A stretch of DNA of 64,000 bases from Clarkia xantiana subsp. parviflora (GCA_036873135.1 JAPTYO010000011.1:4386298-4450297); one strand, 5' to 3'; positions 22,500 through 34,694 are shown, counted from the first letter of the stretch. The notes: generated from the letters alone by a model not told the origin. Program-made: numbers and translations.

Positions 22500-22985
22500 G
22501 ACCTGTTAAGGCTTTTTCATACCCGTTAAGGCTTTTGGCCGCATCATATAGACGACTTACGCGGACCCATCAGGGTCTTTTCATACCTGTTAAGGCTTTT
22601 GGCCGCATCATATAGACGACTTACGCGGACCCATCAGGGTCTTTTCATACCCGTTAAGGCTTTTGGCCGCATCATATAGACGACTTACGCGGACCCATCA
22701 GGGTCTTTTCATACCCGTTAAGGCTTTTGGCCGCATCATATAGACGACTTACGCGGACCCATCAGGGTCTTTTCATACCCGTTAAGGCTTTTGGCCGCAT
22801 CATATAGACGACTTACGCGGACCCATCAGGGTCTTTTCATACCCGTTAAGGCTTTTGGCCGCATCATATAGACGACTTACGCGGACCCATCAGGGTCTTT
22901 TCATACCCGTTAAGGCTTTTGTCCATACCTGTTAAGGCTTTTGGCCGCGCCATATAGACGACTTACGCGTCCCCCGCGGGGCTTT
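22500..22985. repeat. 64-bp tandem repeat, about six to seven copies
   Basis: Near-identical units, for example GCGGACCCATCAGGGTCTTT starting at 22561, 22625, 22689, 22753, 22817 and 22881, with degenerate units at both edges. Each unit contains CCCGTTAAGGCTTTTGGCCG and ATATAGACGACTTACGC. Such arrays in the 3' region of Tat elements are known to seed satellite DNA (shown for Ogre relatives). No coding frame. Confidence 0.9.
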
Positions 22986-23158
22986 CATCGTACCTCAGAA
23001 GGCTTTTGTCGCGTCACTCAGGACGTCTTATTAACAGTTAGAATAAATTTGAAAGCAATTTGATCGGAAGACAACTTCTTTTATTCACTAATAATTCAAA
23101 GTAGGCTTACATCGGATTTTATTGATAGACAATTTGCGCCATTCGTGGCGGCTTCATA

Positions 23159-26100
23159 TCAAGCATGATACTTCTTCAAGTGTTCACCACTGAAGGAATG
23201 CTTCAACGTCTTGCCTTCGAGATCCTCTAACTTGTATGCATTGGGCGCTGGCATCCCCACGATCTTGTAGGGTCCTTCCCATTTTGGTGACAGCTTGTTG
23301 ATCTGATCTTGATGAACAAACTCATTCCTCCGCCAGACAAGTTCTCCCACGAAGAATTGTCAGGACCTGACACGCCGATTATAATATCGGGCTGTTGCCA
23401 GACGCATTCGGGCCTGGACTTCATCAGCCTTCCACCTCTTCTCCTCGAGTAGGTCTAAATCCAGACGTCTCATTTCCTCATTTGTTAGAGGCTCGTAATA
23501 TTTCGCGCGGTGGGACGCCACCGCTGTCTCCACGGGAGCGACTGCCTCCGTGCCATAAACCAGGCCGAACGGAGTTTCTCCTGTTGATTGCTTGGGTGTT
23601 GTTCTCACAGCCCAGAGCACATTCTCAAGTTCATCCAGCCAATGACCCTGCAAGGCATAGACTCTCTTCTTTAAGCCATCCATCACGATCTTGTTGGCTG
23701 ACTCTACCTGGCCATTGGTCTGGGCGTGGTGGACTGAAGCGGTCCGATGCTCAATGTTTAATTCTTCCAGGTACTCCTTCAACTGGGCCCCATTGAACGG
23801 AGGGCCGTTGTCGCTGATCAACACTCGCGGGACCCCGTACCGGGATATGATTTGAGTCTGAAGGAACTTGAGGATCTGCTGCCCCGTCGTTCTAGCCAAT
23901 GCTTTGGCCTCTATCCACTTTGAGAAGTAGTCGATAGCCACGAGTAAGTACTTGCACTGACCTCTCGCTTGGGGAAGTGGTCCCACCAAGTCGATTCCCC
24001 ATTGCGCAAAGGGCCATGCACTCCTGATGGGCATTAAGTCCGCAGCGGGAGCCACGATATTTGGAGCGTACCTCTGGCATGCATCACAGGATCGGACCAT
24101 CGCGGTCGCTTCTTTATTCATCGAGGGCCAATAGTAACCCAAGTTCAACGCTTTCCTCACCAGAGATCGGGCTCCCTCATGACAGGCCGCGACTCCTTCG
24201 TGTAGTTCCCTTAGGATCCGATTCGTGTCAGGCTCCGCTACGCATTTTAAGAAAGGTTTTACATACCCTTTTTTGTATAACTGGTTGTCCACCATCGCGT
24301 AGTTGTCTGCAATCCGACGCAATCTGACGGCTGCCACCTTATCATCGGGGAGTACCCCCGTAGTTAGGTACGTGACCATCGGGGTCATCCAAGTGGGCTT
24401 CTCCTCTTCCTCTGATCCTGTCTCAATAGCACAGACCTCCACCGGGTCAATGTTTGAGATGATCACCTTTTCTAGGAAATGCACCTTCCGATTCTCCTCG
24501 GGGGCCACTCCCAGGGCAAACTTGCTCAAGGCATCCGCTTCCGCGTTCTCTTCCCTCGGGATCGCCTCGATATCAAAGCTTTTGAAGCTTCCCTTCAAAG
24601 TCTGCACCTCATGCAAATATTTCTTCATCGTCGGGCTTTTAGCCTCATAGTTCCCCTGGACTTGATTTACAACCAAGCTAGTATCGCGCTTCACTTTTAA
24701 ATGGTCGACCCCCGTACCCTTGGCAATCTTAAGGCCTGTGATGAGAGCCTCATATTCTGCTTCGTTGTTGGTGGCTTTGAATGTCAACGCCAGGGCATAC
24801 CGTAAGGGCTCACCTCCACCGGGCGGTATCAACACGAATCCTGCCCCCGAGCCTTCTACACTCGATGAACCATCAGTGTACATCTCCCAGGTGTTCTCCT
24901 CATTTGGCTGTTCTGGCTGCTGTTCTGTTGTCGGAACTCCTTCCATGGTTGCCCCCTCTGCGGGACCCGTTACTTCCAGATCGGGTGCCGTAGACTCAGC
25001 TATAAAATCTACCAACGCCTGGCCCTTAATAGCGGTCCTCGGAGCGAAATGAATGCGGAACTCAGTCAGCTCGATGGCCCATTTTACCAATCTCCCCGAC
25101 GCCTCCGGTCGGTTCAAAAAGTGTTTCAAGGGCTGATTAGTCAATACCGTGACTTCATGTGCATGGAAGTAAGGTCGGAGCTTTCGAGCGGCAATTATCA
25201 ATGCGAAGAGATACTTCTCAATAGCGGGATATTTTATTTCAGACTTGGCAAACGCCTTGCTTACATAATAGATAGGCACTTGGTTGCCCTTGACAATCTT
25301 AATCAGAACAGAACTAACAGCCATATCGGAAACAGCCAAATAGAAATAGAGCGGCTCGCCTGGAACTGGTTTTGCCAACGGCGGAAGGGTACGGAGATGC
25401 TGCTTGAGTGCCTGGAACGCCTCCTCGCACTTGTCGGTCCATTCGAACTTCTTGTTAGCCCTCAGCACCTCAAAAAATGGCATGGCTCGGTCACTTGCCT
25501 TGGATAGGAAGCGATTCATCGCGGCCAACCGGCCATTCAGCACCTGGACCTCCCGATGAGTCTTTGGGGACTGCATCTCCTCGATTGCTCGCAGCTTCTC
25601 GGGGTTCACCTCGATTCCTCTCTGGCTCACCATGAACCCTAGGAACTTCCCCGAGTTCACCCCGAAAGCACATTTGTCGGGGTTCAGCCGAACCTGATGG
25701 AACTTCATTCGCTCAAATGCCGCCGCCAAATTCTGGACATGGTCTCCTGCCTGTCGGGACTTCACCAGCATGTCGTCCACATATGCCTCCATGGTTTTCC
25801 CCAGCATGTCCCCGAACAACTTGTTCACCATCCGCTGGTAAGTTGCTCCGGCATTGATCAATCCGAAGGGCATCACGTCGTAATGGTAGACGTCGCTGTC
25901 AGCGTAGAAAGCTGTGTGAGGGGCATCCTCCTTCGCCATCTTGATCTGATTGTACCCGGAGTAGGCATCCATGAAGCTCAGCAGCTCATGTCCCGATGTG
26001 GCATCCACCAGCTGGTCGATCCTCGGCAGCGGGTAGCAGTCCTTCGGACAGGCTTTGTTCAAGTCGCGGAAGTCGACACACATCCGCCACTTTCCGTTAC

Positions 26101-28819
26101 TCTTTCGCACCAGCACTGGGTTAGCCACCCAAGTCTGGAATCGGAGTTCTTTGATGAATCCAGCATCGAGCAGTCTGCCCACCTCCTGCTGGATCGCGAT
26201 CCTCTTGTCCGCGCCCATCGGACGCCTTCTCTGCGCGATAGGCTTGATTGCGGGGTCTATCTTCAGCTCGTGCACTATCACGTCGGGGCTGATTCCTGGC
26301 ATATCACTCGGGGACCAGGCAAACAACTCCTTAAACTCCTTCAAGAGGTCGATCAACTCTCGGGCTCTTTCCTCCGACAAAGCAGAGCCGATCTTCACCT
26401 TCCTCTGAGGCCCATCGATCTCCACTTCCTTCAAATCCTCCATGGGGGCGGGACGCCCATACTCCTCTCGAGGATCGGTATCGGTTTGAAGGACGGTCAT
26501 GGCCTCCCTTCTTCTTCGTCGGGTGGCGTTAACATAGCATTTTCGCGATGCCACCTGGTCGCCCTTGACCTCTCCGACCCCATTGTCAGTCGGGAACTTC
26601 ATCTTCTGGTGGACCATCGAGGCGACTGCCATGAGAGGGTTGATGATGGTCCTCCCGATGATCGCGTTGTATGCCCCCGCGGACTCCACGACGACGAAAT
26701 CCACGTTTCGCCTCTCCATTTTCCAGCCACTACCAAACTCTACTGATAAGGTAATCATTCCCAACGGGTAGGAAGTGGATCCAGAGAATCCCACCATCGG
26801 GAAGTCCACCTGCGTCAGGTCTTTCTTCGTCTTTCCCATGGCTTCCAGTGCGTCCATGAAAAGAATATCGGAGGAGCTCCCTCCGTCTATCAGGATCCGC
26901 TTCATCTCGAATCCGTCTACGTCCAGGGTCACGACCAAGGCATCGTCGTGAGGGCTCTCCACGCCTATTAGATCCTCCTTCGAGAACGAAATTTCCATTT
27001 CCTCCTTCAGGGTCCACGACCGGGACCGTTTGCCTAGCACCACCGCGGCAGATATGCGGGAAGCGTAGTTCTCCCGAGAGGCAGAGGTATCTCCTCCCGC
27101 CGCCATTCCTCCATGGATGACGTTGATAGTTCCGCGCCTCTCCTTGCGGGCACCTGAACCCGAGGCCTCATGCTCGACCTTCTTCTTCTTCGGGGATCGA
27201 TCGCGGGACTTGGAACGGGATCGCGACCGACTTCTGGAACAGGATCGGCACCGACCCTTCCCGACGAACTCTTTCAGCCTTCCCTTCTGGATCAGCTTTT
27301 CAATCTCCTTCTTCAGCTCCCGACAGTTCTCAGTGTCGTGACCATTGGCCTGATGGTAGCGACAGTAACGATCGGGACGGCCTCCTAGGAATTCGCCTTC
27401 TTTCCTCGGGGGGTATCGAGCGAGACCTTGTCTGTCCATCACAGCTAACACAGAGGTCATCGAGCTATTGATGGGAACAGCCCGACCCTCTCGGTTGTCC
27501 TTCCTCGGAGGACGCTTGTCTTCTCTTTTATCGGGACGACCACGGTTCCTACCTCCCTCCGACTTGTCGCTCCCCTTGCGATCGTCCGACAGCTTGGACG
27601 ATGGCTTTCCTCTTCCCGACTTTGGGGGATCAAGTTCTCCAGCAGCAATCTTCGACTCCTGGACGTCGATTTGCTGTTTCACCCTCGCCTGCAGGGCCTC
27701 CATACTCCACACAGCCTTCGCGGCGACGCTATGCATTAGGTCAGAACCGTACGGAGCGCTCAAGTTCCTTAGGAAAGTACGGATCATCTCTCCCTCCGAG
27801 ATTTCTTCGTCAATCTCCGCAGCACTAGCAGTGAACCGTTGGTAATAGTATGCCAACGATTCATCGGGCCTCTGCACCACCTGGGTTAAAGTCCTCACGC
27901 TCTTCAGGAGGCGTCTCCGACCTTGATATTGCTTGATGAAGCGATCGTGCATATCAGCCCAGCACGTGATGCTCCCCGGCGGAAGGCTGAAGAACCAAGT
28001 CATGGCCCTTTCTCCCAGGGTTATCGGGAACAATGAGCATATGAGGTCATCGTTCGATGTTCGTCCCATACAGGCCTGGACATGCCTCTGCACATGGCGA
28101 ACAGGGTCCCCCTCACCGTCATACTCCTTGATGGTTGGAATACCTAGTCCAGGCGGGGCTACAGTATCGATCAGCCGCGGCACAAAAGGATGGCTGGACC
28201 GATCCCTCAGCTCCGATGTCATCTGCTTCTGATCACCCATGCAGATGCTCACGATCTTCACCACCTGATCGGGGGTGATGGGGCCATTCAGGGGAATTGT
28301 CCTGTTCTGCACCGGTCCGGGGCCGTCAACCACGAACTTCTCCAGGTGTGCTGGTTCCTTACCCTTATTCCTGAGCGGAACCTCCTGTCCCTCCGGGTCC
28401 ACCCTCGGCGGGGGTGGTGGTAACTCTTCTCGCGGAGGCAACTCCTCCGCTCTCCTAGCGGCCTCCCTCTTATCCAGCAAGGCCTCCATGGAGGCCAAGA
28501 ACATGGGCATAGCCTCCGCTACTGCCTTGGCCAACTCCGAGTTCGAAGACGACCCTTCTTCCCTTCGCGGGACTCCTTCTCTTCCACGGCCCACCGGGTT
28601 TGGGGGAGCCTCATCCACTTCCCTACGCGGGACATCTTGCCTGTTCATCTCAGCGTCTCGGACTGAGACCTCATATCCATCACCTTGCTCCCCTGTCTGG
28701 GAGAGAGCAGGGTTCTCACCACCTTGTTCAGCGATGCGTTCCGGCAACGGGGAATTCACAGTTCCTGCGGGACGAGAACTGCCAGCCTGAACTTGCTTCT
28801 TCTTGCCACCACCGGCCAT
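23159..28819 (-). CDS. Tat retrotransposon gag-pol polyprotein, in-frame stop in integrase
   Basis: One long frame from ATG 28819 (MAGGGKKK) to a TGA at 23360-23362 (1,819 residues), then open in the same frame for 67 more codons to 23159. Approximate residues: gag near 230-400 (TWFFSLPPGS), zinc knuckle near 485 (CRYHQANGHDTENC), aspartic protease near 643 (ILIDGGSSSDILF), reverse transcriptase with YVDD near 1013, Ty3-type RNase H to about 1290, second archaeal-type RNase H from about 1310 (MYTDGSSSVEGSGAG), integrase zinc finger near 1545 and catalytic core (LISDNGPPFNG near 1670, NGQVESANK). The 67 codons after the stop hold the usual integrase tail (GELVWRR, PKWEGPYKIV). The stop follows VRS where relatives usually have Arg, so CGA to TGA at a CpG is likely. 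The open frame also extends upstream of the ATG to 28873 through the primer site. Confidence 0.92.
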
Positions 28820-28855
28820 TGATCTGGTAGAAGCTATCTTGGCTTTTCGTAAGCT

Positions 28856-28873
28856 TCCCACAGACGGCGCCAA
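28856..28873 (-). other. Primer-binding site
   Basis: Read on the minus strand, TTGGCGCCGTCTGTGGGA follows the end of the 5' LTR after one base. The TGGCGCCGT core matches the 3' end of plant Asp-type tRNA for about nine bases, then diverges, so the tRNA primer is not certain. Confidence 0.65.
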
Positions 28874-29634
28874 TGTTGGATCACGGGCGAAGCTCCGTTA
28901 CGTCCTTGACGGAATGCTTGGACTCCTAGGCTCCGCGTGGTCCTGCAAAAGGGGATGGCCTGGGTGGTGACCCAGAATCCCTCTCCGATGCTTAAATGAG
29001 TACGGTAATCAATGGGTGGTAAGCAAGAGTATATGTTCGTATCAGTGTAGGGTTTTTCTGAGGTAACCTCCTCCTTTATATAGAAGGAGGAGTTACCTTG
29101 TTACCTGTTACTGCGCTTGGCAGTTATACCCATGATTCCGTGTATCTCGCCACGATTCCGTATATCTCGGCTGGGATTCCATATTTCTCGCCCCACGCTC
29201 CGCGTATCTTACCCGTACCTCCGCGTATCTCGGGCACGCCCTGCGTATCTCGGGGGAGATTATCTATATCTTAACCGTCTTCCCACTACTCTCATCCAGT
29301 AGGCGGGTTTCTCGGTCTTATCCTCTGATTACAAGTCTCGACTACTGTCGGGGACTCCAGAGTTGTCTCATTCTAGATCACCACCCAGGACCTTCAGTCT
29401 CTACGGGACAGGTCCAGCATCTGCGGGGCTTTATTATCGGGGCCTTTACTAAGGCATATCGGGGCCTACTCAGAGGCTTCTTATCGGGAGCGTTCAGCTC
29501 ATACATCGGGACCGCTGAAGTCGGGACCCTTCGTGCTGGGCCTCTGGGCCTTCAAGGCTTTTCGCGAGGCCCACTGGACCTACTCGCCGTCCAGTGGCTG
29601 TTAACGGGGCTAACGATTACATCGGAACCCATCA
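28874..29634 (-). repeat. 5' LTR of the Tat element
   Basis: 761 bp, TG...CA, about 99.3 per cent identical to the other LTR. Flanked outside by AACAC. It carries the promoter for the gag-pol transcript. Confidence 0.95.
29062..29097 (-). promoter_or_regulatory. LTR TATA box inside an inverted repeat
   Basis: GGTAACCTCCTCCTT, then a TATATAG loop, then AAGGAGGAGTTACC: two 14-15-bp arms, complementary but for one extra C, enclose TATATAAAGG as read on the minus strand. The same structure is at 17953-17988 in the other LTR. Position within the LTR and strand suit the gag-pol promoter. The role of the palindrome is inferred only. Confidence 0.55.
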
Positions 29635-29639
29635 AACAC

Positions 29640-31386
29640 AATCCAACTCCACTAAATTTTGAGTATAGGATCTCAGATGTAGGGAACGAGGGTGCGGTCG
29701 TGGCTGAGGATGTGGCTGTAGACTCCTCTTGCAGTTTGTTTTATTAACTAGGGTTTTTGGTAATTCGGGTTGGGTTTTATCTATGGCTTGGGGTTTTTTT
29801 TTTTTTTTTTTTTTTTGTAATTTATCGCCAGCGATATTTAGAAATATTATTATTATTATTATTATCATTATTATTATTATGTTACAACACAATACTTTTG
29901 GGGTTTGTTCGGCGGATACAAGACTTTTGGGTTAATGTTATATATATTTCAGCTTAATATAAGTATTTTTTTAATCTTTAAGCTTCTGAGATTTTAGAGA
30001 AAATATTGTTATCTGAAATGGACTGAATTTACTTTTATATTCAATCTCGTGCAGTATTTATTCGAGCAATAGCAATTTAGAGTTTTAAATCTTGCCTTCA
30101 ATTAATTTTAAAATTTGCACTAATTTTTTATTATGTCAATTATATATTTTAATATTTGTTTAGCTAAGCTTAATTAATTTATTAATAGTGACAGTGTGAT
30201 TTGCATGAAAAAAAGATATAATTATTTATTAATTATTAAGAGTATATATATAATAACTCATCCCAAGCTTTGTGTGGGAATGCAATTTAGTAATAATAAA
30301 ATGCACATCAAAGTGAATTGTATAGATCCAGTACAAGTTCATCGGGTTTAAAGAAAAAAAAAAGGTTGACATGCATATTATTTTTGTCTATGTCTATTTT
30401 ATGTTTAAACAGGATTAGACAAGAACCTGTCACCTTGCCGGTTCAAGGTTCGGTCTAGTTTCAAAATATTCGTTTCAATCAAGTAACTAACTTTTGTATT
30501 AATGGAAAAAGTGTAACAACAAAATAAGTTAATTACTAAAGTGCAACCGTAAAGAAAATTGAGATACTTAAAAGTCATAATAATTTCTCAAACTGTATTT
30601 TATTAAGTACCTAAATCTTAAAAAATATTTCTCTAAGTACCAATCTGTCAAATTATATTTTTTCAAATATCGGAAAGATGTTAATTCATTTTTTTTTATA
30701 AATTGCTTAAAGTTTGACTCTTTATTTTTATAAATGTATATACTAATTTATTAAAGGGTTATTAACCAAAATGGTACCTAAATTTTAACAAAATTATAAA
30801 TCGCTATTTAAGTTTCATTAAAAAAAATTAATTATATGAATTTTAAAATTAGAGCAAATTGTTACTTTCTTTATAATTTAAGTTATATTAGAGAGAAAAA
30901 AAATATGTTCTAACCACACAATCCTATGATGTGTGTCCAAAAATGATTCACCAAGAAATTGAAAAGACTCTAATTGAACATCCAATTGTACATAATTTTG
31001 TTACAATTATTTCAATTTATTACTGAATTAAACTAAGATAAATAACAAAGAAAAAACTATTGTGACAGCAATATATTAATTTTCTATATGATCTAATGTA
31101 AATTATAATATATATATGTAGAAATTAGTTTGAAAATGTAAACTCCATATAACCAATTTAAAAAAAAAAAAATTAATTTGAAGTAGCATTTCACTATTTT
31201 ATTAGAGTTATTGTGATTTTATTTAAGTTGTTCCCTCCTTGTTAACTTTCAGTCCACGACTCCAACCTGAAAGTCGTCTTCCACCAAATTTCTTCCATCC
31301 ACCATTCTTTCTCATCGATCTCCCATTGATTTTCCGAAGCGAGTTCCAGAAACAGAGTAGAGAAGCTTCAACAAAGAAGAAATCGT
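29640..31386. other. Intergenic AT-rich spacer
   Basis: Contains a T22 run at about 29795-29816 and a TTA/TTG-type microsatellite at 29846-29880; otherwise AT-rich sequence. The promoter and leader of the downstream gene should lie in its last few hundred bases. No other gene is supported. Confidence 0.6.
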
Positions 31387-32844
31387 ATGGGTTCCGACAA
31401 GCAGAACCCAGTAATGGTGGAGGACCAAGATCCGCCCAATCCATCCACTGCACTTCTTTCCTTCAACACAGACTCCGCCGGCGCCAACGAAGCCACCTGG
31501 AAAACTACCGCTCACAAGTCAACAACCACCGTCGTCTTCATTGCTCTTCTATTACTCACCTGCATCTCCCTCTCCGCCGCCGCGGCTTTCGCGTTCCTCT
31601 TCTTCTCCACCTCCATCGACTCCTCCGCCCCGCGATCCACCGCGCGGCCGCTCACGAAGCTCCAGAGGCCCGTCGTTCTCCTGATCTCCTCCGACGGATT
31701 CCGATTCGGCTACCAATTCAAAACCGAAACGCCGAACATCAGGCGCCTAATCGCAAACGGCACCGAAGCTGAACAAGGTCTGATTCCAGTATTCCCCACG
31801 CTCACCTTCCCTAACCACTACTCCATCGTCACCGGCCTCTACCCTGCTTTCCACGGCATCGTCAATAACCACTTCGTCGATCCTCAAAACGGTGACAGCT
31901 TCACCATGGGCAGCCACGAGCCGAAATGGTGGCTCGGCGAGCCGATCTGGGAAACCGTGGCCAATCACGGCCTCAAAGCCTCCACCTACTTCTGGCCTGG
32001 ATCTGAAGTCAAGAAAGGAATCTGGAACTGCCCTGAACAATTCTGCCAAGTCTACAACGGATCTGTTCCGTTCGAGGATCGAGTCGATACAGTGTTGAAC
32101 TACTTCGATCTGCCCAATTCTGAAATTCCAGTGTTCATGTCTCTGTACTTTGAGGATCCAGATCATCAGGGGCACCAAGTCGGCCCCGATGATCCTCAGA
32201 TAACGGAAGCCGTTGCTAGGGTTGATTCCATGATTGGGAGGTTAATTCAAGGTCTTGAGAAAAGAGGGGTTTTCGATGATATCGATGTAATCATGGTTGG
32301 CGATCATGGAATGGTCGGTACTTGCGATAAAAAACTCATCTTTCTCGACGATTTGGCGCCGTGGATCCAGATTCCGGCGAATTGGGTCCAATCGCATAGT
32401 CCCGTGCTTGCAATTCGTCCTCCCGACAATGTAGCAGCATCCGAGGTTGTCCAGAAGATGAACGAAGCTCTAAAATCGGGTCAAGTCGGGAACGGGAAGT
32501 ATTTGAAGGTTTACCTCAAAGAAGATTTGCCGAAGAGGCTGCATTACGCGTATAGCGATCGAATCCCGCCGATAATCGGGTTAATTGAGGAGGGATTCAA
32601 AGTGGAGCAGAAGAGAACTAAGCATCAAGAATGTGGAGGAGCTCATGGATATGATAACAATGTCTTCTCGATGAGGACGATATTTATCGGCCATGGCCCT
32701 CATTTTCCGGCGGGGAAGAAAGTCCCGTCTTTTGAGAACGTACAGATTTATAACGTGATCACTTCGATTCTGGGAATACAGGGCGCGCCTAATAACGGGA
32801 CGGGGTCGTTTCCGGAGACTGTTCTTTTGAAGGGAGATGCTTAG
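31387..32844 (+). CDS. Ectonucleotide pyrophosphatase/phosphodiesterase (NPP) family protein
   Basis: Intronless 485-residue protein of the alkaline-phosphatase superfamily that hydrolyses pyrophosphate or phosphodiester bonds of nucleotides and nucleotide sugars with two zinc ions. The N-terminus is cytosolic, followed by a single membrane anchor at about residues 47-73 (VVFIALLLLTCISLSAAAAF), giving a type II topology with the catalytic domain in the secretory lumen or outside. Catalytic signatures: LLISSDGFRFGY (metal Asp near 103), TLTFPNHYSIVTGLYP (nucleophile Thr near 140 and Asn near 143), EDPDHQGHQVGP (metal Asp and His), VGDHGM (Asp-His), and GAHGYDN (His). All expected metal ligands appear present, so the enzyme should be active. 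The start is the first ATG after an in-frame-free leader, with MGSDKQNP. Closest Arabidopsis relatives by recall are the At4g29680 group. Substrate is not determined. Confidence 0.92.
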   Translation: MGSDKQNPVMVEDQDPPNPSTALLSFNTDSAGANEATWKTTAHKSTTTVVFIALLLLTCISLSAAAAFAFLFFSTSIDSSAPRSTARPLTKLQRPVVLLISSDGFRFGYQFKTETPNIRRLIANGTEAEQGLIPVFPTLTFPNHYSIVTGLYPAFHGIVNNHFVDPQNGDSFTMGSHEPKWWLGEPIWETVANHGLKASTYFWPGSEVKKGIWNCPEQFCQVYNGSVPFEDRVDTVLNYFDLPNSEIPVFMSLYFEDPDHQGHQVGPDDPQITEAVARVDSMIGRLIQGLEKRGVFDDIDVIMVGDHGMVGTCDKKLIFLDDLAPWIQIPANWVQSHSPVLAIRPPDNVAASEVVQKMNEALKSGQVGNGKYLKVYLKEDLPKRLHYAYSDRIPPIIGLIEEGFKVEQKRTKHQECGGAHGYDNNVFSMRTIFIGHGPHFPAGKKVPSFENVQIYNVITSILGIQGAPNNGTGSFPETVLLKGDA

Positions 32845-33176
32845 ACTGTAAGTTATTAACTTCTTCATTTCTGTGTTTTTGTTCATATCTTGTGGAAGTA
32901 TATAGCTTCGACTTTCGAGGTTAATTCAATCATTCTTATGTATAAGACAATAATAACTGTATATGCTTCTTGGGTTGAAAGTACTTCTCTTGAGTATACA
33001 ACATTAGAGTTTAGCACAAAAGCCAGTGACTTGCGAGCCAAGGAATGAAAACCCACAGAATTGGTAAAGGTCGTGATATTATTTTTGTAAAATCTAAACT
33101 GAAATTTTTTTTTTTTAATAAAGAGGTTGATTGTTATAATTTTATAGATTTTCTGTATTCATATATTATTGTTATG

Positions 33177-33221
<45 letters not shown>

Positions 33222-34014
33222 TCTAAATTTCTGATTTTTATTGTTGAAATTCTTCAAGCAATAATCAAATATTTAATTATAAGTCGCCAAATAATTAGAG
33301 TTAATTGTATTATGTTCAAATAGACACTAGAATAATATTATGTTATTTATTTAGGTCTGAAAATGAGGACTTCTTATTATATTCGGAACATGGTCGATAT
33401 GATGTTTAGCTCGTTAAAGCATATGCTCACAGGGAAAACAATCGATGCCAATAATCTTCAACCCTTAAAGAATATGCTCCCATATTATAAGTCACGATAT
33501 GACGAATGAAAATTTCCAATCTTTGACAACTAGCATGCTATATTTAATTATGGATATGTAAACGCAATATGAATTCGAGCTCGACTGTTAATACAGTTAA
33601 ATTTACAGTCGTTAGATTATGTGAGTAGATAAAACAGATATTAAGAGAAAAACTTCGTCATATTTCAATCTTTACACATATTTTAGTATATGCCTTATCT
33701 AATGGTTGCAAATTCGATTTATCTGCGGTAGATTGTAATTTAACCAAATAATAATCTAAAATATAAGAGAAAGATTATTTATTTAGTTACATTGTATAAG
33801 ATTATATTTAGTTCCATTTCCTCGTAAAATGGTGTAGATTAATTTTCTTTTGTATGGAGGCCAAGAAGGTGGAATACATCGAATCGCCCATATATTACGT
33901 ATGCATGCACTGCCCCTAGTTTCCTACCGAATGCCTTTATATATATGCTTCAAATACACTAATACATTCATCATATATGCTTCAAATACACTAATACATT
34001 CATCATTTTATATG
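32845..34014. other. Intergenic spacer with (AT)n microsatellite
   Basis: NPP 3' region followed by AT-rich spacer; an (AT)n tract of about 35 bp lies at 33179-33213. From about 33948 a short unit (ATGCTTCAAATACACTAAT, then ACATTCATC) is repeated two to three times. No gene supported. Confidence 0.6.
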
Positions 34015-34022
34015 CTTCAAAC

Positions 34023-34300
34023 TAGGCTGGCAATTCGAGTTCGGCACGATGGGCCGACACGAATCCGATACGAAAATTACGGGTTTGACTTTGATATTAA
34101 TGACACGGCACGAGACGATATAACACGATATTTTAAACTAAAATATATAAATATTAATTTTTTTATTCAATTTACTATAGATTTTTTGTGTCGGTTTTTC
34201 ATATTGGGTCGGATTAGCTCGTGTTTGAGCTGACCCCCAGAACATGACACGAACCTGGTACGACACGAACCCACACGGCCTGCACGAATTACTAGCCCTA
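34023..34300. mobile_element. hAT-type MITE, 278 bp, with perfect 8-bp duplication
   Basis: The left end TAGGCTGGCAATTCGAGTTC and the right end CACGAATTACTAGCCCTA form imperfect inverted repeats; the interior is built on GACACGAA/TTCGTGTC words. The flanks CTTCAAAC (34015-34022 and 34301-34308) are an exact 8-bp duplication, as expected for hAT elements. It lies about 475 bp upstream of the ACC oxidase ATG. Confidence 0.75.
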
Positions 34301-34694
34301 CTTCAAACACACTAATACATTCATCTTGTATAATCATGTGTTGTACTCGTACCGATTCCGTAAAAAAATAACATAAAATTAAACATAGCTGGTTATTTCA
34401 CTTAAGAAAATCTGAACTATCTATTTGTTCGAAAAGCACGTAAACTAGTAATTTATTCGTGGACCAAACTAACACAATTTAAGTTAATTAAATTCATACC
34501 TTCCCAACAAAAATCCTATATTCGCTACTGGTCCATCCAAACGCCCCTTAAATTAAGACTTTTTGGGATCCACACTACATACATCACTCTGCTGTTCTCA
34601 AGGAAACTAAACCATCCATATTCAACTCATCTTCCCTTTCCTTGAAGCACCCCTACAAAAACATTAGAAAATTCAACCAAAACTATATCCTCCC

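Larger units (their letters stand above)
17765..29634 (-). mobile_element. Ty3/gypsy LTR retrotransposon, Tat-type, with an extra antisense gene
   Basis: Complete 11,870-bp element in minus orientation, flanked by AACAC at 17760-17764 and 29635-29639. LTRs of 761 bp (17765-18525 and 28874-29634) start TG and end CA. Order along the element: 5' LTR, primer site, gag-protease-RT-RNase H-second RNase H-integrase (28819-23159), tandem-repeat region (about 22985-22195), opposite-strand gene (21972-19244), polypurine tract, 3' LTR. The archaeal-type second RNase H, a long 3' region with tandem repeats and an opposite-strand extra ORF are known features of the plant Tat lineage (Retand- and Ogre-like relatives). 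The LTRs differ at about 5 of 761 positions, so the insertion is recent. Its base composition is clearly richer in GC than the surrounding DNA. Confidence 0.93.

Noticed and set aside
22195..22985. Regularly spaced repeats resembling a CRISPR array
   Set aside because: Units are contiguous tandem repeats without unique spacers, inside a plant retrotransposon.
23395..28830. Plus-strand open frames across gag-pol
   Set aside because: Shadow frames opposite a 5.5-kb GC-rich coding sequence; none has a recognisable domain.
30420..30470. GGTTCAAGGTTCGGTC as a pol III B-box or tRNA gene
   Set aside because: No A-box at the right distance, no cloverleaf, and no target duplication or A tail identified.
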